From Texcoconibacillus texcoconensis (GTDB lineage: Bacteria > Bacillota > Bacilli > Bacillales > Salisediminibacteriaceae), in the NCBI RefSeq assembly GCF_014202575.1, contig NZ_JACHHB010000001.1, positions 186,001 to 250,000 on the forward strand: 64,000 nucleotides of DNA. The letters run 5' to 3'. Positions 1 to 11,284 of this stretch are shown here, in pieces. Positions within the stretch are counted from its first letter, which is position 1. Every line of letters starts with the position of its first letter. The translations under genes were made by a program, and so were the position numbers. The notes beneath the pieces are model-generated. The model searched no databases. It was not told the DNA's origin and saw only the letters and a list, made by a program, of their open reading frames with translations.

Positions 1-3000
1 GAGTGTTCTACACCTTTATAAATTAAATAAACCATAATGTCATCACGACAACCGATCACATCTTTTAACTCACAAGTACCTTCAGCAACTAAATCGGCAG
101 CATTACCTACCCACACGTCAGAACCGTGTGAAAGACCTGAAATTTGCACAAGTTCACTAAATGTCGTCGGTTTCGTTTCCTCGAGCATCTGTCGCACAAA
201 ACGCGTTCCGAATTCTGGAATTCCGTAAGTGCCCGTTTTACACATAATTTGTTCTTCAGAAACACCAATTGATTCTGTGCCGCTAAACAACTTAAACACT
301 TCAGGGTCATCAACCGGGATGTCCATCGGATCCATGCCACTTAAATCTTGCAACATACGAATGACGGTCGGATCATCGTGGCCAAGTATATCTAACTTTA
401 ACAAATTATCATGAATCGAATGGAAGTCAAAGTGTGTTGTCATCCATTCTGAAGAACGGTCATCGGCTGGATATTGGATCGGTGAGAAATCATAAATATC
501 TAAATGATCAGGGACAACGATAATTCCACCTGGGTGTTGACCTGTTGTTCTTTTAACACCTGTACACCCTTGAACGAGTCGATCAACTTCCGCATTTTTC
601 AAATGTAATCCTTGCTCATCTTCATAATTTTTCACAAAACCATAGGCAGTTTTATCTGCAACAGTACCGATCGTCCCTGCTCGATACACGTAATCCTCAC
701 CGAACAAGTCTTTCGTATAGTTATGGGCAACTGGTTGATATTCGCCAGAGAAGTTCAAATCGATATCGGGGACTTTGTCCCCTTTAAAGCCAAGGAACGT
801 TTCAAACGGAATATCATGACCGTCTTTATTATATTGGGCACCACAATTTTCGCATTCTTTATCAGGTAAATCAAACCCTGATCCGACGGAACCGTCATTA
901 AAAAATTCTGAATGACGGCAACTTGGGCAAACGTAATGTGGTGGTAATGGATTAACTTCGGTAATTTCCGTCATCGTCGCAACAAACGAAGAACCAATAG
1001 ACCCACGCGAGCCGACGAGGTATCCATCATCAAGTGATTTTTTAACAAGTTTTTGAGAGATTAAATAGATAACGGAGAAGCCGTTACTAATAATACTTTC
1101 TAATTCTTTATCGAGACGTTTCTCTACGATTTCAGGCAGTTGATCACCATATATACTCTTAGCTCGACCGTAACTCATTTCTCTCATTTCATCATCTGCC
1201 CCTTCGATATGAGGGGTGTATAAGTCATCGGGTATCGGTTTTGTTTCCTCTACGGAATCGGCAATTTTTTGCGTGTTTTCAACGACAATTTCCTTAGCTT
1301 TCGCTTCTGGCAAAAATGAAAAGCATTCAAGCATGTCATCTGTCGTTCGAAAATGAACATCAGGAAGCGTTCCTCTATTTAACGGATTTGCACCACCTTG
1401 TGAAGCAATCAAAATTTTACGATAGACTTTATCTTCTTCGTTTAAATAGTGAACATTTCCTGTAGCAACAACAGGCTTGTCCAACTTTTCACCAAGGTCT
1501 ACGATATTTTTCAATAAATCTTTTAACGCCCGCTCATCACGAAGGACTTCCCTTTCAAGCTGACGCTGATAGTTTGTTGGTGGCTGAACTTCTAAATAGT
1601 CGTAAAATGCCGCGACTTGCTCGACTTCCTCAGGCGACTTTTGCAGCATCGCATCGAAAACTTCACCCTGATCACAGCCTGATCCTACGAGAATGCCATC
1701 TCGATGTTTGACCAGTTCAGAGCGTGGGATTCTCGGTACACGGTAGAAGTAGTGGGTATGAGCTAATGAAATGAGCTTATATAGGTTTCTCAGTCCATCT
1801 TGATTGGTCGCAAGTAACGTACAATGTGTCGGACGCTGTTTTTTATAGTCATCACTACTTTGTTGTTCATTGAGTTGGTAGTGATAAACAATTTCTTTTT
1901 CTTGGGCGTCACGGACCATTTTCCAAAGCAAATAACCAGTTGCCTCCGCATCATAAATCGCACGGTGGTGAGAGACGAGCTCAATATCAAATGCTTTACA
2001 TAGCGTATTTAAACGGTGATTCTTCATTTTAGGATACAGCAGTCGACCTAATTCAAGTGTATCTACAACAGGGTTGGTTGCATGTGGCAAGCCGATCTTT
2101 TTATAACCAGCATTAATAAACGCCATATCGAAGCTCGCATTGTGAGCAACGAATGTGTCGTCTCCTGCCCATTCATAAAACTCACGTAGCACTGTGTCGA
2201 CTTCCGGAGCATCTTTTAGCATGTCATCTGTAATCCCTGTTAGTTCAACGATCGTTGCTGATAATGGCTCATGTGGATTGGCGAAACGTTCAAAGCGATC
2301 GATAATTTCCCCGTTTTTCACTTTGACCGCAGCAAGTTCGATAATCGTATTATAAACCGCTGATAATCCTGTTGTTTCGACGTCAAAAACAATGTATGTT
2401 TCATCGAGTAAAGCGCGTTCGCACACATTATAGGCCACAGGAACACCGTCATTTACGAGGTTAGCTTCAACACCATAAATGACCTTCACACCGTGTTTTG
2501 AACCAGCAGCATAAGCTTCTGGATAAGACTGTGCCACAGCATGGTCTGTAATCGCAATTGCTGGATGTCCCCATTTTTTAGCTTGCGCAACAAGGTCAGA
2601 TGTTGACGTGATCGCATCCATTTGGCTCATCGGAGTGTGTAGGTGTAGTTCAACACGTTTTTCTTCTGCATCATCTGTCCTCTCAACGGGGGTGACTTCA
2701 TGGATATCTTTCGCAATAATCACAAGGTCACGGACAAATGTATCGTGTTGCACACTACCACGAACTTTTAACCACATTCCTTTTTTAATCGCTTCAAGGT
2801 AAGGTACATCTTCTTTATCATTGGAGAACATTTTCACCATCATCGAATCCGTGTAGTCGGTGATTTTAAAGGTTAGAAGCGTACGACCACTCCGCAATTC
2901 TCTCGTTTCGGCTTCAAACACATACCCTTGTACAGTAACGCGACGCTCTTCATCTTGAATCGTCTCCAATGCAATCGGGTCATCTTTAATTGGTAAACCA

Positions 3001-3650
3001 ATCTGTACAGTTGATGCTCCACCGCTTTTTTCGGCGTCAACTTTCTTTTGTTGCTTCTGTTTTTCCATCATCGCTTCAACCATTTTTGAATGGTCTTCTT
3101 GCCTTCTCGTTTCCTCAAACTTTTCTCGTTCTTCCTTTGACTCTTGAACGAATGTGGCCAGTTGTATATCGGCAAACCCTACTTCTTTTAGCCGTTCACG
3201 AAATACGGGTGCAACACGTCTTTGAAAAGCTTCAGCCTCGGCTTCATTCGCTACACGAATCGATAACTTTTGCCCGTCAAAGTTAGGCGTTTGATTTTGC
3301 AAACGATGGATCAGTCCATTCGTTTCTTTTTTTAGTTGTTCAATAAAATACGGCCAATATTCTTGAATCATATCTTTTAAGTGATCAGTCGTATCATAAC
3401 GTAAATAGACTTGGACTTGAGCGATATGATTTAATCCATTTGTTATCTTGGAAAGAAACAATTCAAAAGCTTTATATGGTAACGGAGCGGGAAGTTGCAC
3501 ATACAGATCCCATCGTTTTTCTTTTTTATAGATCGATAATTTTTGAATCTTACCGTTTTGCAAGTGTGCGTCTACCAATTCTTTAGGCATCGCTACTTGT
3601 TCCATTAATAATTGAAAACGTTCTTTTCTTACTTGTTGATCGTCAGTCAT
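1..3650 (-). CDS. polC: DNA polymerase III alpha subunit, Gram-positive PolC type (partial, C-terminus off the window)
   Basis: Replicative DNA polymerase with built-in proofreading. The start is the ATG at 3650, preceded by a GAGGAGG Shine-Dalgarno, and about 1216 codons are present. PolC proteins are usually a little over 1430 residues, so roughly 220 C-terminal residues lie beyond position 1. In order I see the N-terminal region, a PHP domain with an LHLHTPMSQ motif near residue 335, and a DEDDh 3'-5' exonuclease starting with FDVETTG near residues 422-428. A four-cysteine zinc motif lies around 905-940, followed by the palm motif PDIDLNFSG near 960. The frame was checked at the start, at the exonuclease and at the window edge and is consistent. 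The exonuclease inserted in the PHP domain and the Cys cluster identify PolC rather than DnaE. It is last in the proS-polC direction, as in Bacillus. Confidence 0.97.
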   Translation of the reverse strand, partial: MTDDQQVRKERFQLLMEQVAMPKELVDAHLQNGKIQKLSIYKKEKRWDLYVQLPAPLPYKAFELFLSKITNGLNHIAQVQVYLRYDTTDHLKDMIQEYWPYFIEQLKKETNGLIHRLQNQTPNFDGQKLSIRVANEAEAEAFQRRVAPVFRERLKEVGFADIQLATFVQESKEEREKFEETRRQEDHSKMVEAMMEKQKQQKKVDAEKSGGASTVQIGLPIKDDPIALETIQDEERRVTVQGYVFEAETRELRSGRTLLTFKITDYTDSMMVKMFSNDKEDVPYLEAIKKGMWLKVRGSVQHDTFVRDLVIIAKDIHEVTPVERTDDAEEKRVELHLHTPMSQMDAITSTSDLVAQAKKWGHPAIAITDHAVAQSYPEAYAAGSKHGVKVIYGVEANLVNDGVPVAYNVCERALLDETYIVFDVETTGLSAVYNTIIELAAVKVKNGEIIDRFERFANPHEPLSATIVELTGITDDMLKDAPEVDTVLREFYEWAGDDTFVAHNASFDMAFINAGYKKIGLPHATNPVVDTLELGRLLYPKMKNHRLNTLCKAFDIELVSHHRAIYDAEATGYLLWKMVRDAQEKEIVYHYQLNEQQSSDDYKKQRPTHCTLLATNQDGLRNLYKLISLAHTHYFYRVPRIPRSELVKHRDGILVGSGCDQGEVFDAMLQKSPEEVEQVAAFYDYLEVQPPTNYQRQLEREVLRDERALKDLLKNIVDLGEKLDKPVVATGNVHYLNEEDKVYRKILIASQGGANPLNRGTLPDVHFRTTDDMLECFSFLPEAKAKEIVVENTQKIADSVEETKPIPDDLYTPHIEGADDEMREMSYGRAKSIYGDQLPEIVEKRLDKELESIISNGFSVIYLISQKLVKKSLDDGYLVGSRGSIGSSFVATMTEITEVNPLPPHYVCPSCRHSEFFNDGSVGSGFDLPDKECENCGAQYNKDGHDIPFETFLGFKGDKVPDIDLNFSGEYQPVAHNYTKDLFGEDYVYRAGTIGTVADKTAYGFVKNYEDEQGLHLKNAEVDRLVQGCTGVKRTTGQHPGGIIVVPDHLDIYDFSPIQYPADDRSSEWMTTHFDFHSIHDNLLKLDILGHDDPTVIRMLQDLSGMDPMDIPVDDPEVFKLFSGTESIGVSEEQIMCKTGTYGIPEFGTRFVRQMLEETKPTTFSELVQISGLSHGSDVWVGNAADLVAEGTCELKDVIGCRDDIMVYLIYKGVEH

Positions 3651-3704
3651 GGCCATCCTCCTCAATCCTGCTTACTACATGACTAGCTACAAGTATTCAT
3701 AGAG

Positions 3705-3794
3705 AAAGGGTCCAAACGCCCCGAATTACATATATAGGTTCATATAGAAAAATACAACCTATACTTTGGTAAACTCGTCGGCGTTAGACCCTTT
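3705..3794. repeat. Nested inverted repeat between proS and polC
   Basis: The outer arms are 3705-3720 and 3780-3794. They pair as 8 bp, a one-base bulge and 6 bp. The roughly 60-base interior contains a second hairpin with 7-bp arms at 3734-3740 and 3756-3762. No T-run follows on the minus strand, so it is not a classic terminator. It could be a structured polC leader or a 3' end for proS mRNA. Confidence 0.5.
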
Positions 3795-3821
3795 TGAGTA
3801 AACGCTGAAGCTTATTCAAAT

Positions 3822-5528
3822 TTATAAATGAGCTAAACGTTCTTGTATCACTTCAATGCATTCATCAGATGCAATTTCATCCATTTCCCCACTCTTACGA
3901 ACTTTTAATTCAACGATTCCTTCAGATGCTTTTTTCCCAACAGTAATACGGATTGGTAAGCCAAGAAGGTCTGCATCGTTAAACTTCACGCCAGGGCGTT
4001 CTTTACGGTCATCAAGTAACACGTCAAGGCCTGCCCCTTGGAGCTGGCTATACAATGACTCAGCAAGTTGACGCTGCTCGTCATCTTTTGTTTGTACACA
4101 AATGAGGTGAACATCAAATGGAGCGACACTTGCAGGCCAAATAATGCCTTGATCATCGTGGTGTTGTTCGATAATCGCAGCAAGTGTACGAGAAACACCG
4201 ATGCCGTAACTTCCCATAACCATCGGCTTGTCCGAACCATTTTCATCTAAAAAGGTCGCGCCTAATGCTTCACTATAACGGGTTCCTAGTTTGAATACGT
4301 GTCCAACTTCAATGCCTTCACGGAACTGGATTGTTCCTTTTCCATCTGGTGAAGGGTCACCTTCTTGAATCGTACGCAAGTCATCATATTGTACACCTGA
4401 AAAGTCGCGCTCAGGGTTTACATTTTTGTGATGTTTATCTGTCTCATTTGCACCACATACTGCGTTAACCAACACTTCAACAGCATGGTCTGCTAATACT
4501 TTCACCTCTTCAGAAACACCAATTGGACCGACAAAACCTGGCGTTGTTCCGATGTATCGCTTCGTTTCTTCTTCGGTAGCCAATTCAACGGATTGTCCAT
4601 CTGTCACGTGTTTCACTTTTACATCATTAACTTCGTGATCACCACGAACAAGAACGAGCACTGGGCGTTCATCAACAATAAATAACAGTGATTTAATTAG
4701 TTGATCCTCAGAGGTTTGTAAATAAGAAGCGACTTCTTCGATCGTCTTCACATTTGGTGTATCAACAGTCTGCAAAGGTTGTTGTTCTTCATCGGCGCGT
4801 TCATATTGAACATTGACTGGTGCAATTTCAATATTTGCGGCAAAGTCTGATTCATCTGAATATGCGATCGTATCTTCACCAACATCAGAAAGAACCATAA
4901 ATTCGTGTGTATCTTTACCACCCATTGCACCTGAATCGGCAACAACAGCACGAAAATCTAAGCCACAACGTTGAAAGATTTTCGTATAAGCATCATACAT
5001 CGCTTCGTATTGCTTGTCTAGTCCTTCGAAGGACGTATCGAAAGTATAAGCATCTTTCATGAGGAACTCTCGTGACCGCAAGACTCCGAAGCGAGGGCGA
5101 CGTTCATCACGATATTTTGCCTGAATTTGGTAGACGTTCATCGGTAATTTTTTATACGACTTCACATCTGCTTTTAAAAGGGCTGTAACGACTTCTTCGT
5201 GCGTTGGACCAAGTGCGAAATCACGGTTATGGCGATCCTTAATACGCATCAACTCAGAACCATATGCCTCCCAACGCCCTGATTCTTGCCATAGTTCTGC
5301 AGGTTGTATGGCTGGCATCAATAATTCTTGTGCGCCTTTTGCATCCATCTCTTCACGAACGATGGCTTCAATATTTCTTAACACTTTCGTTCCGATAGGT
5401 AAAAAACTATAAACTCCAGCAGCGCTCTGACGAATAAGGCCTGCTCTTAGCATGAGGCGATGGCTGGCAATATCAGCATCGCTTGGTACATCTCGTAATG
5501 TAGGGACTAAATACGTACTCTGTCTCAT
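3822..5528 (-). CDS. proS: Prolyl-tRNA synthetase, bacterial type with editing insertion
   Basis: Charges tRNA-Pro with proline in the cytoplasm. At 568 residues it matches the long bacterial ProRS, about 565 residues in Bacillus. The N-terminus reads [18 protein letters not shown], typical of the family. The class II catalytic core is split by the INS editing domain (roughly residues 225-400, recognisable around [10 protein letters not shown]). Class II motif 3 lies around [13 protein letters not shown], and the C-terminal anticodon-binding domain follows. The ATG is preceded by GAGGTG at normal distance. It lies 27 bp downstream of rseP in a uppS-cdsA-dxr-rseP-proS run, as in B. subtilis. 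No T-box leader fits in that short gap, so proS expression presumably depends on upstream promoters. Confidence 0.97.
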   Translation of the reverse strand: MRQSTYLVPTLRDVPSDADIASHRLMLRAGLIRQSAAGVYSFLPIGTKVLRNIEAIVREEMDAKGAQELLMPAIQPAELWQESGRWEAYGSELMRIKDRHNRDFALGPTHEEVVTALLKADVKSYKKLPMNVYQIQAKYRDERRPRFGVLRSREFLMKDAYTFDTSFEGLDKQYEAMYDAYTKIFQRCGLDFRAVVADSGAMGGKDTHEFMVLSDVGEDTIAYSDESDFAANIEIAPVNVQYERADEEQQPLQTVDTPNVKTIEEVASYLQTSEDQLIKSLLFIVDERPVLVLVRGDHEVNDVKVKHVTDGQSVELATEEETKRYIGTTPGFVGPIGVSEEVKVLADHAVEVLVNAVCGANETDKHHKNVNPERDFSGVQYDDLRTIQEGDPSPDGKGTIQFREGIEVGHVFKLGTRYSEALGATFLDENGSDKPMVMGSYGIGVSRTLAAIIEQHHDDQGIIWPASVAPFDVHLICVQTKDDEQRQLAESLYSQLQGAGLDVLLDDRKERPGVKFNDADLLGLPIRITVGKKASEGIVELKVRKSGEMDEIASDECIEVIQERLAHL

Positions 5529-5555
5529 TTAAACACCTCAATGTTCTCCTCTATA

Positions 5556-6815
5556 TTAAAGGAAAAATTTGTTGATATCATTCCATGTAACGACAAGCAT
5601 CAATAACATAAGCATAGCAAAACCGATAAAGTGTACGACACCTTCTTTTTCAGGGTCGATCGGTTTGCCTCGAACAGCTTCCAAACCAATGAAAGTAAGC
5701 CTTCCCCCATCTAATGCTGGGAGTGGAAGCAAATTGATAATTCCAAGGTTGATACTTAAAGCAGCTGCCCATTGAATCAGGACAAGGTAACCCATTTCTG
5801 CAGCTTCTCCAGTATAGCTATAAATGCCAACAGGTCCAGATAAATGATCCAGACTAAATTGACCAGTAACTAGCATCCCGAGTGCTTCGAAGATCAATTT
5901 TGTAAATTCATACGTCTGTGTAAAACCAAATGCTATCGCACCTGTTAACGAGTGTTCGGTCGGAGGATACACACCAATATATCCTTCTTCTACTTCCCCT
6001 GGACCTACCCGATCTGCGGGAACGATCTCTTGCTCGAAGGTTTGTGTACCTCTAGCGATTTCAAAATTTAGTGGTTCATTCGGGTGTGATTGAATGATCG
6101 CGGTCATGTCTTGCCATGACTCAACCGTTTGACCATCGATGGCGATAATTTCATCTTCCGGCTGTAAGCCTGCAGCTATCGCCACACCGTCATCTGTTAA
6201 ATCACCTACTTTCGCCTCATCCGTTGGCATACCAGCTAGTAAACCGTACACCATCAACAGCACAGCAGCCAAAACAAAATTCATAGCTGGACCAGCAAAA
6301 ATTGCTAGTGCACGTTGACCAATTGTTTTTGAAGAAAATTGACGATCATATGGAGCAATTTGTGTATGTTGTTCATCATAAATTAAGAGTGCTTTTTCAT
6401 CGATTTTAAACGTTCTACACTCTTCTTCCCCGTCTAAATAACCACGAACAAATAATTGGTGTTCCAAATCGACCTTCTCAACTTGGATAATATGAGCTTC
6501 TGGGTGTTTTGATTTATTGTTGATGACAAGCTCTTTTACATGTCCCTGGTCATTGAACACGAGCCCAACCTCATATCCAGCTTTAATGTTTATCATTTCC
6601 GGATCTTCCCCTGCCATCCGGACAAAACCACCGATTGGAAGGAGACGAATCGTATACTTTGTTTCATTTTTTACAAATGAAAACATTTTCGGTCCAAAAC
6701 CAATCGCAAACTCACGACAAAGAATACCCGCTCGTTTAGCGAATATGAGATGACCAAGTTCGTGGATAAAGATTAGCAATCCGAAAATGAGAATGATGGA
6801 GATAAACGTGTTCAC
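5556..6815 (-). CDS. rseP: Site-2 intramembrane zinc metalloprotease RseP/RasP
   Basis: Cleaves transmembrane substrates inside the membrane. In B. subtilis the orthologue RasP (YluC) processes RsiW and FtsL. The protein has 419 residues. The first transmembrane segment carries the zinc motif HELGH at residues 18-22. A PDZ domain follows at about 190-265, including the AAGLQPEDEI loop, and the third catalytic element NLLPLPALDGGRL lies near residue 360. The last segment is a hydrophobic helix before WNDINKFFL. The start is a GTG with an AAAGG Shine-Dalgarno upstream, and there are only 15 bases between dxr and rseP. The dxr-rseP-proS arrangement is the usual bacillary one. Identification is by motif and neighbourhood; substrates are inferred from the B. 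subtilis orthologue. Confidence 0.96.
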   Translation of the reverse strand: MNTFISIILIFGLLIFIHELGHLIFAKRAGILCREFAIGFGPKMFSFVKNETKYTIRLLPIGGFVRMAGEDPEMINIKAGYEVGLVFNDQGHVKELVINNKSKHPEAHIIQVEKVDLEHQLFVRGYLDGEEECRTFKIDEKALLIYDEQHTQIAPYDRQFSSKTIGQRALAIFAGPAMNFVLAAVLLMVYGLLAGMPTDEAKVGDLTDDGVAIAAGLQPEDEIIAIDGQTVESWQDMTAIIQSHPNEPLNFEIARGTQTFEQEIVPADRVGPGEVEEGYIGVYPPTEHSLTGAIAFGFTQTYEFTKLIFEALGMLVTGQFSLDHLSGPVGIYSYTGEAAEMGYLVLIQWAAALSINLGIINLLPLPALDGGRLTFIGLEAVRGKPIDPEKEGVVHFIGFAMLMLLMLVVTWNDINKFFL

Positions 6816-6830
6816 AGGGTATCACAACCT

Positions 6831-7979
6831 TTATTTCATTAATGTTTGGACGTAACGACGAGCCCTAAGATCAATGTCTTGAATCGTCTCTAAATCCGGG
6901 TTCGCCACCGTCACAAATGAGTCTAGCGTTTTTTCAATGAGTGTCTCAATTTCAAGGAAAGGGATTTTTCCTTCGAGAAATGCAGCCACTGCTGCCTCAT
7001 TTGCAGCATTTAATACTGTAGGTGCTGTCCCTTTTTCTTTACCTGCTTCATATGCAAGTTTAAGACAGCGAAACCGATCAGCATCTGGCTTTTCAAAATG
7101 AAGTGTTCCGACTTCCCATAAGTTTAACGGTTTTCTCCCTTTTAAATCAAGCCTTTTAGGGAAAGAAAGCGCGTACTGGATCGGAACGCGCATATCCGGA
7201 GAACCTAAATGAGCTAGTACACTACCATCAATATATTCAACGAGTGAGTGAATCATACTCTCTTTATGTAATAAAACATCAATTCTCTCATAAGGCGTTG
7301 AAAATAACCAATGCGCCTCAATCACTTCAAGGCCCTTATTCATCATCGTAGCAGAATCAATTGTGATTTTTGCCCCCATATTCCAATTCGGGTGCTTAAG
7401 CGCATCTTCCACTGTAACCCCTTTTAATTCCTCACGACTGCGATCACGAAAACTTCCACCCGATGCTGTTAATATGTAACGCTCTACCTCTTGTTGGTTA
7501 TTTCCTTCTAAACATTGATAGATCGCTGAATGCTCACTATCAACAGGAATTAAATCGACTCCGTTTCGCTTGGCAGCTTCAGTGACAAGGTGCCCAGCTG
7601 TGACAAGCGTTTCTTTATTGGCAATCGCTATCGTTTTTTTCGCTTCGATTGCTTGTAACGTTGGATTAAGACCAACACTTCCCATCACAGCATTAACAAG
7701 AACGTCTGTCTCAGTGAGTGTGGCTACTTCAGTTAACCCTTGCTCTCCATATGTCACCTCTGTTGAAGATTCAATAAGGGCTCTTAGACGTGCAACATCT
7801 TCTTCGTATTGAACACTGACGAGAAGTGGTTGAAATTCATTTACGATTTGCGCAGCATATTCAACATTTCTTCCAACGGACAGTGCAACTAAACGAAAAG
7901 AATGAGGGTGATTCCGTAATACATCAATCGTCTGTTGCCCAATTGACCCACTCGCACCAAGTAAGCTTATGTTTCTCAT
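6831..7979 (-). CDS. dxr: 1-deoxy-D-xylulose 5-phosphate reductoisomerase
   Basis: Converts 1-deoxy-D-xylulose 5-phosphate to 2-C-methyl-D-erythritol 4-phosphate with NADPH, the committed step of the MEP isoprenoid pathway. At 382 residues it has family length. The NADPH-binding loop GASGSIGQ is at residues 8-15, the metal-binding [11 protein letters not shown] near 145-155, and the substrate loop TASGGSFRD near 172-180. The family signature [23 protein letters not shown] lies near 197-220; it is given here only as a landmark. The ATG has an AGGGGAGA Shine-Dalgarno. It lies between cdsA and rseP. Together with uppS just upstream, this couples isoprenoid precursor supply to undecaprenyl-phosphate synthesis. 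Confidence 0.97.
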   Translation of the reverse strand: MRNISLLGASGSIGQQTIDVLRNHPHSFRLVALSVGRNVEYAAQIVNEFQPLLVSVQYEEDVARLRALIESSTEVTYGEQGLTEVATLTETDVLVNAVMGSVGLNPTLQAIEAKKTIAIANKETLVTAGHLVTEAAKRNGVDLIPVDSEHSAIYQCLEGNNQQEVERYILTASGGSFRDRSREELKGVTVEDALKHPNWNMGAKITIDSATMMNKGLEVIEAHWLFSTPYERIDVLLHKESMIHSLVEYIDGSVLAHLGSPDMRVPIQYALSFPKRLDLKGRKPLNLWEVGTLHFEKPDADRFRCLKLAYEAGKEKGTAPTVLNAANEAAVAAFLEGKIPFLEIETLIEKTLDSFVTVANPDLETIQDIDLRARRYVQTLMK

Positions 7980-8063
7980 CGGTTTCTCCCCTTTTAGCTA
8001 TGTTAAAAATCATTTCCTTTTCTCTATTGTTTTACACTTTTAATAAGAGGACGGTAGCAGTCG

Positions 8064-8858
8064 TTAAATCATAAAAAACAGATAGACAATTGGCATCACA
8101 AACAGTAAACTATCAAAACGGTCAAGAATACCTCCATGGCCTGGCAAGATACTCCCAGAGTCTTTGACATTTTGATGTCTCTTTAGTGCTGACTCGATCA
8201 AGTCACCTAGTTGACCTACAATAGAGGCAACCGTTATTAATAGTAGTGTATATGTCACCGATTCGAAAAGTGAAATCATCAATGTGTAAACCATTCCGAC
8301 GACTAAAGCTACCGCAATTCCTCCGAAAAAACCTTCAATCGTTTTTTTCGGACTAATATGGGGAGCTAATTTTCGTTTTCCAAACCGTTTGCCAATAAAG
8401 TACGCACCAGAATCTGTTGCCCAAATAATAAAGAGAATAAAAAATACAAGAGCTAGTCCTTGATCTAAAAAACGGGTTTCCATAAAAGAGGAAAAACCGA
8501 TACCAATATAAACACTCATAATAAAAACAAAGCCAGCATCATCTATCGAAAAACGATTTTTCGTAACAACAGTTAATATTAATAATAAGAACACGAACGT
8601 AAAGATAAGTACGTTTTTGTCTAATACCGCAATCGAAAATGTGTCAATGATATCTGTTGGTACAAAAACAGCCCACACAAGAAGGAGGCTAGCCCCTCCT
8701 ACTAGTGATAACACAGATACTCCTTTCATTTTCAAGACTTCTACCATAGCAACTGTCGCTAATAATAGCGATAGTAATGCAAACGGTAAGCCCCCGATCG
8801 CGATAACGATGATGAATGCGAGGCCTGCGACCACCCCTGTGATAATCCGTTGCTTCAT
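8064..8858 (-). CDS. cdsA: Phosphatidate cytidylyltransferase (CDP-diacylglycerol synthase)
   Basis: Makes CDP-diacylglycerol from phosphatidic acid and CTP at the membrane, the branch point to phosphatidylglycerol and other phospholipids. With the chosen ATG at 8858 the protein has 264 residues. A longer reading frame overlaps uppS but lacks a ribosome site, whereas AAAGGGAG sits ahead of MKQRIITGVV. About seven to eight hydrophobic segments fill the protein. The C-terminus carries the CdsA signature: SALKRHQNVKDSGSILPGHG followed by GILDRFDSL. The stop of uppS and the start of cdsA are 16 bases apart. Confidence 0.95.
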   Translation of the reverse strand: MKQRIITGVVAGLAFIIVIAIGGLPFALLSLLLATVAMVEVLKMKGVSVLSLVGGASLLLVWAVFVPTDIIDTFSIAVLDKNVLIFTFVFLLLILTVVTKNRFSIDDAGFVFIMSVYIGIGFSSFMETRFLDQGLALVFFILFIIWATDSGAYFIGKRFGKRKLAPHISPKKTIEGFFGGIAVALVVGMVYTLMISLFESVTYTLLLITVASIVGQLGDLIESALKRHQNVKDSGSILPGHGGILDRFDSLLFVMPIVYLFFMI

Positions 8859-8874
8859 CAATATCTCCCTTTCT

Positions 8875-9642
8875 TTAAACCCCACCGTATCGCCGTGTTC
8901 GTCGCTGATACACACGAATCGCTTCTAGAAAGTGTTCTTCCGTAAAGTCTGGCCACAGCACATCTGTAAACCACAATTCTGCATACGCCAGTTGCCAAAG
9001 CATGAAATTACTTAACCGAACTTCGCCACTTGTGCGAACTAATAAGTCCGGGTCAGGTAAATCCTTTGTCATCAGATAATCAGAAATCGAGTTTTCGTCG
9101 ATGTCTTCCACCTTCACGTTACCAGCGTCAACATCTTCATATAGGGATTTTATCGCTTCAACCATCTCAAAGCGACTACCGTAATTTAAGGCAAAATTTA
9201 AGATCATCCCATCATTTTCTTTTGTTTCCTCTACAGCTTTTTGAACAGCGTCTACAGTATGTTTTGGTATTTCATTTAAAGTCCCCATGACCTGGACACG
9301 TACATTTTCTTCTTTTAACGTCGGAAGTTCAGATTGGAGAAATCGATCGGGTAATTTCATTAAAAAATCAACTTCCATTTTCGGTCGCTTCCAATTTTCT
9401 GTTGAAAATGCATATAAAGTAAGTGTATGAAGACCCAAACGGCTTGCTTGACGAACAATTTTACGAACAACGTTCATCCCTTCACGGTGACCAGCAATTC
9501 TCGGTAACCCTCTTTGTTTTGCCCAACGGCCATTACCATCCATAATAATCGCCACATGGTTAGGAACATTTTCAGGGTCGATAGGCGTTACATCTGTATC
9601 ATCCGTGTATTTATCTTTTCGCGTTGAAAAACGTTTCAACAT
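8875..9642 (-). CDS. uppS: Undecaprenyl diphosphate synthase (cis-prenyltransferase)
   Basis: Condenses isopentenyl diphosphate onto farnesyl diphosphate to make the C55 carrier used for peptidoglycan and teichoic acid synthesis. The family motifs are clear: HVAIIMDGNGRWAK near residues 28-41 with the catalytic Asp, GHREGM near 51, and TLYAFSTENWKRP near 78. The C-terminal LWQLAYAELWFTDVLWPDF is also present. I start it at the ATG at 9642, because the run GGGGGA sits about 7 bases upstream. A TTG 15 bases earlier would put the Shine-Dalgarno inside the gene. The result is 255 residues. It is the first gene after the frr terminator, so it probably begins a new transcript. Confidence 0.95.
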   Translation of the reverse strand: MLKRFSTRKDKYTDDTDVTPIDPENVPNHVAIIMDGNGRWAKQRGLPRIAGHREGMNVVRKIVRQASRLGLHTLTLYAFSTENWKRPKMEVDFLMKLPDRFLQSELPTLKEENVRVQVMGTLNEIPKHTVDAVQKAVEETKENDGMILNFALNYGSRFEMVEAIKSLYEDVDAGNVKVEDIDENSISDYLMTKDLPDPDLLVRTSGEVRLSNFMLWQLAYAELWFTDVLWPDFTEEHFLEAIRVYQRRTRRYGGV

Positions 9643-9736
9643 TACATGGTCCCCCAAGGTTTGAAATATCTATTTTAAAAACAAACTATACTGACGAATG
9701 AACCTTCCCTTATGAAAACACCCAAGTTGAGCGTGT

Positions 9737-9762
9737 AAAAAAACCCCCAAAATTGAGGGTCT
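9737..9762 (-). terminator. Rho-independent terminator after frr
   Basis: Read on the minus strand, a 7-bp stem (CCCTCAA paired with TTGGGGG, one GU pair) is followed by a run of seven T. It sits 30 bases past the frr stop and separates pyrH-frr from uppS-cdsA. Confidence 0.85.
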
Positions 9763-9791
9763 TTTATGCTCCTATTTTACCTTCTTTTAGC

Positions 9792-10349
9792 TTATACTTC
9801 CATAATTTCGTCTTCTTTTTGTGAAGCTAATTCATCAACGCGATCAGTAAATTTGTCGGTGATTTTTTGAATTTCATCTGTGTTTCGACGAAGTTCGTCT
9901 TCAGTTAATTCACTGTCTTTTTGCTGTTTCTTCAACTCATCGTTAATGTCACGGCGGACATTTCGAATAGCTACTTTTGCATCTTCAGCATATCGTTTGA
10001 CGAACTTCACAAGTTCCGCACGACGCTCCTCAGTTAAAGCTGGTACTGCAATGCGAATAACATTTCCATCACTCGATGGGGATAAACCTAAATCAGCTTT
10101 TTGAATCGCTTTTTCAATTTCTGAAATCGCCGATTTGTCAAACGGTTGAATCATCAACATACGAGCTTCAGGAACTGATACTGTTGCTAATTGATTGAGC
10201 GGCGTCTGCATGCCATAATATTCTACTTGAACTTTGTCAAGCATCGCAGGGTTAGCACGACCTGCACGAAGTGTCGCTAACTCTTTACGTAATGAATCGA
10301 TTGACTTCTCCATACGTTCTTCAGCTTGTTTAAATACTTCCTTACTCAT
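9792..10349 (-). CDS. frr: Ribosome recycling factor
   Basis: With EF-G it splits the post-termination ribosome complex. From the chosen ATG ([13 protein letters not shown]) the protein has 185 residues, exactly the common family length. The first helix, the [22 protein letters not shown] segment (residues about 25-46) and the long C-terminal helical arms are all recognisable. The first in-frame ATG is 6 bases upstream at 10355, but the AAGGGGG site is only 4 bases from it and about 10 from the one I chose. The start lies within the last codons of pyrH, so translation of the two genes is probably coupled. A strong terminator follows. Confidence 0.96.
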   Translation of the reverse strand: MSKEVFKQAEERMEKSIDSLRKELATLRAGRANPAMLDKVQVEYYGMQTPLNQLATVSVPEARMLMIQPFDKSAISEIEKAIQKADLGLSPSSDGNVIRIAVPALTEERRAELVKFVKRYAEDAKVAIRNVRRDINDELKKQQKDSELTEDELRRNTDEIQKITDKFTDRVDELASQKEDEIMEV

Positions 10350-11076
10350 CGTCATTTGTCCCCCTTATAATCGTTCCTATATCTTCACCAAGCACAGCTC
10401 GACGGATATTTCCTTCTTCCATAATTGAAAAGACAAGTAGAGGAATGTTATTGTCCATACAAAGAGATGAAGCCGTTGAATCCATGACATTCAACCCTTC
10501 TTTTAATAGGTCTAAATACGTTAAACGATTGTATTTAACGGCCGATTGATCAACGGAAGGATCTGCGCTATAAACACCATCAACATTATTTTTCGCCATC
10601 AAAATGACTTCTGCCTCAATTTCAGCTGCTCGTAACGCGGCAGTTGTATCTGTTGAGAAGTATGGGTTCCCTGTACCAGCTGCAAAAATCACAACACGTT
10701 TCTTTTCTAAATGACGAATTGCTCTTCTACGTATGTACGGTTCTGCAACTTGACGCATTTCAATTGATGTTTGAACGCGAGTCGGAACTCCGTTATCTTC
10801 TAGGCTGTCTTGAAGTGCCAATGAATTCATCACAGTCGCAAGCATTCCCATATAATCGGCAGTTGCTCGATCCATCCCTTGCGCACTTCCTGCCATACCT
10901 CGCCAAATATTGCCGCCTCCAACAATGATCGCAACTTCTGTACCAAGTTGAGCAATCTCTTTCACTTGCGCTGCAATCGATTGAATGACTTTGGGGTCGA
11001 TGCCATAATGTTGATCGCCACCTAATGCTTCTCCACTTAACTTTAATACAATACGTTGATATTTCGGATTTTCCAT
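10342..11076 (-). CDS. pyrH: UMP kinase (bacterial amino-acid-kinase-fold type)
   Basis: Phosphorylates UMP to UDP, the entry to UTP and CTP pools. The start is the ATG at 11076, with GGAGGGG six bases upstream. The open frame extends 114 bases further but has no ribosome site. The resulting 244 residues fit the family, about 240 in Bacillus. Visible motifs are [11 protein letters not shown] near residue 10, [13 protein letters not shown] near 47, and the [21 protein letters not shown] block near 135-155. It overlaps frr at its 3' end. The tsf-pyrH-frr order matches B. subtilis, and the 208-bp gap after tsf contains a stem-loop and room for a promoter. Confidence 0.96.
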   Translation of the reverse strand: MENPKYQRIVLKLSGEALGGDQHYGIDPKVIQSIAAQVKEIAQLGTEVAIIVGGGNIWRGMAGSAQGMDRATADYMGMLATVMNSLALQDSLEDNGVPTRVQTSIEMRQVAEPYIRRRAIRHLEKKRVVIFAAGTGNPYFSTDTTAALRAAEIEAEVILMAKNNVDGVYSADPSVDQSAVKYNRLTYLDLLKEGLNVMDSTASSLCMDNNIPLLVFSIMEEGNIRRAVLGEDIGTIIRGTNDDE

Positions 11077-11244
11077 AGTCCCCTCCATTGTCATGTGAAG
11101 TCGTCGGTTGCTTATGTTTAGAATATGTCGTACGTGGAGCGAAAATAAAGATTTACGTTCGTTGAATAGGTGGGCCATTTGCCAACACACATATTTGGAA
11201 CGACCTTGTTCCCTAAATCTTTATCATCACCTTGGTAATATTGC

Positions 11245-11272
11245 GGAAAAGGGACACGGAGTGCCCCTTTCC
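11245..11272 (-). terminator. Stem-loop after tsf (terminator-like, no U-tract on the minus strand)
   Basis: A stem of about 12 bp formed by GGAAAGGGGCAC and GTGTCCCTTTTCC lies 12 bases past the tsf stop. No T-run follows in the minus direction; the T-run is on the plus-strand side. It may be a weak terminator or an mRNA 3'-end stabiliser. Confidence 0.5.
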
Positions 11273-11284
11273 TCACTTTTTTGA

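Noticed and set aside
5529-5555. T-box or other riboswitch for proS
   Set aside because: The gap to rseP is only 27 bases, too short for a T-box, and no specifier structure is visible.
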